A program made the position numbers and the translations under genes. A DNA stretch of 64,000 bases from Unio delphinus (taxonomy: Eukaryota > Mollusca > Bivalvia > Unionida > Unionidae): contig JAQISU010000180.1 of the NCBI GenBank assembly GCA_029339505.1, positions 1 through 64,000 on the forward strand, given 5' to 3'. Of this stretch, positions 63,060 through 64,000 are shown one piece after another; the first letter of the stretch is position 1; every line of letters starts with the position of its first letter. The notes beneath the pieces are model-generated. The model had not been told where the DNA came from. It did no database searches and saw only the letters and a list, made by a program, of their open reading frames with translations.

Positions 63060-64000
63060 CCTTCGTCGTGCCAGAGAGGTAAGCATTGCATTCTGAAGAG
63101 GGCTGCTTAGTCGCTCTGAGCAACACATCTGATGAGATCCAGTGCTACACAGACCAGCATGACATGAAGAACTTCTAGAATGCCCTGAAATAAGTGTATG
63201 TACCTACATTCTCAGGATCATCCTTTCTTCTAAGTGCAGGCGGCAACACACTAATTACTGACAAAGAGAATCCTGAACACATTGACAGCGTCCTAAATCG
63301 TTTTCATCAACCAACTAACAAATTTACACATCAACAAAACACTGGATGACCCTCCAACCTTGCTTTGGACACATAAAGTGAAAGTGATACATTGCTATTC
63401 AGTGGCAAAGCACCTGGCTCAGACTCCATTCCATCTGAAGTCTACAAGGAAGTAGGTAAACCCCTGATTGCAAGGCTCCACCAGCTGTCTTTACTAATGT
63501 GGCAGCAAGAGACGTTCCACCAGGAATTTAAAGAGGCTTCCATAATCTAACTGTATAAGCGCAAAGGGATCGGCCAGGTCGTGGACAACCACCGGGGTAT
63601 ATCCTTGCTATCAGTTGCAGGAAAGATCCTCACCAGAAACCTAGTGAAGCACCTCACTAAGCATCTTGACCATAGACTTTTTCCACAAAGCCAGTGTGGT
63701 TTCCGAAAAGAACGTAGGACCATCGACATGGGGTTTGCTGAGAGGCAGGTACAAGAGAAATGTCAAGAGCAAAATGCCGACCTGTTCTGTATCTTCGTCG
63801 ACTTGACAAAGGCCATTAATACTGTTAGCAGGGAAGCTATTGTAAGGTAATGCCCGAGTAAATTTATATCGATTGTGCAGCATTTACACGACGGCATGCA
63901 CGCACGAGTCCAGGATAATGGAGAGACATCCGAGTCGTTCCCAGTAACCAATGGCATCAAGCAGGGTTGTGTTCTGGCAGGTACACTGTTCTGTTTATTG
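63060..64000 (+). mobile_element. LINE reverse-transcriptase segment, cut by the window edge
   Basis: In shifting frames the plus strand gives the linker 'DEIQCYTDQHDMKNF' and 'SAGGNTLITDKEN'. The fingers follow: 'GKAPGSDSIPSEVYKEVG', 'EFKEASII', 'DNHRGISLLSVAGKILTR' and 'QCGFRKERRTIDMGFAERQ'. Motif A is 'FCIFVDLTKAINTVSREA'; the first Asp is kept, while the usual 'FD' is 'IN'. Motif B is 'TNGIKQGCVLAGTLF', with Gly for the usual Pro. A stop after 63850 and earlier breaks show it is dead. The catalytic 'ADD' motif would lie beyond the window. It belongs to a different LINE family from the one at 46.7 kb, judging by its fingers and motif B sequences. It matches the inverted endonuclease at 62.6-63.0 kb in kind. 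Confidence 0.85.

Overview
This window is nuclear DNA from an animal, most likely a mollusc (bivalve or gastropod). It is AT-rich and gene-poor, with consensus GT/AG introns, many long (TA)n tracts and minisatellites, decayed LINEs, a decayed pogo/Tigger-like transposase and tRNA-derived SINEs. One SINE has a body like the V-SINE/RUDI type described from molluscs. There are no operons, ribosome binding sites, CRISPR arrays or other prokaryotic features. The phylum call is inference from repeat types and was not tested by any search.

Layout. 1-13191 is a near-identical tandem array with a 3.24-kb period: four full units and a 224-bp fifth that ends abruptly. 13.2-31.3 kb is CpG-poor and carries exons on the minus strand. 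A start exon with a SAM-like domain lies at 31256-31077, a second exon at 26618-26361, and two 3' exons at 23471-23379 and 21993-21839 that join perfectly in frame. This stretch also holds three blocks of short diverged tandem repeats and a dead pogo-like transposase. The SAM start exon is bracketed by two minisatellites (72 bp on its intron side, 21 bp on its promoter side).

31.3-64 kb is visibly richer in CpG and is mostly intergenic or transposon-derived. It holds two diverged copies of part of the 13-kb array unit (33.06-34.26 and 52.54-52.88 kb). It also has a plus-strand candidate small membrane-protein gene: a TM/Cys exon at 38858-38961 and two homologous terminal exons at 42118-42250 and 50514-50634. 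One LINE lies at 46.7-48.4 kb, a full-length SINE at 49.8-50.1 kb and a possible solo LTR or promoter near 54 kb. At the right edge an inverted LINE endonuclease segment abuts a forward reverse-transcriptase segment, which is the signature of 5' inversion (twin priming).

How it fits together. The CpG-poor left half and CpG-rich right half meet near the start of the minus-strand SAM gene. That is what a germline-methylated gene body next to unmethylated intergenic DNA would look like. The same repeat element present in both halves differs at several CpG to TpG/CpA positions, in line with this. No complete gene is contained in the window, and all gene models here are splice-site and reading-frame inferences without transcript support.
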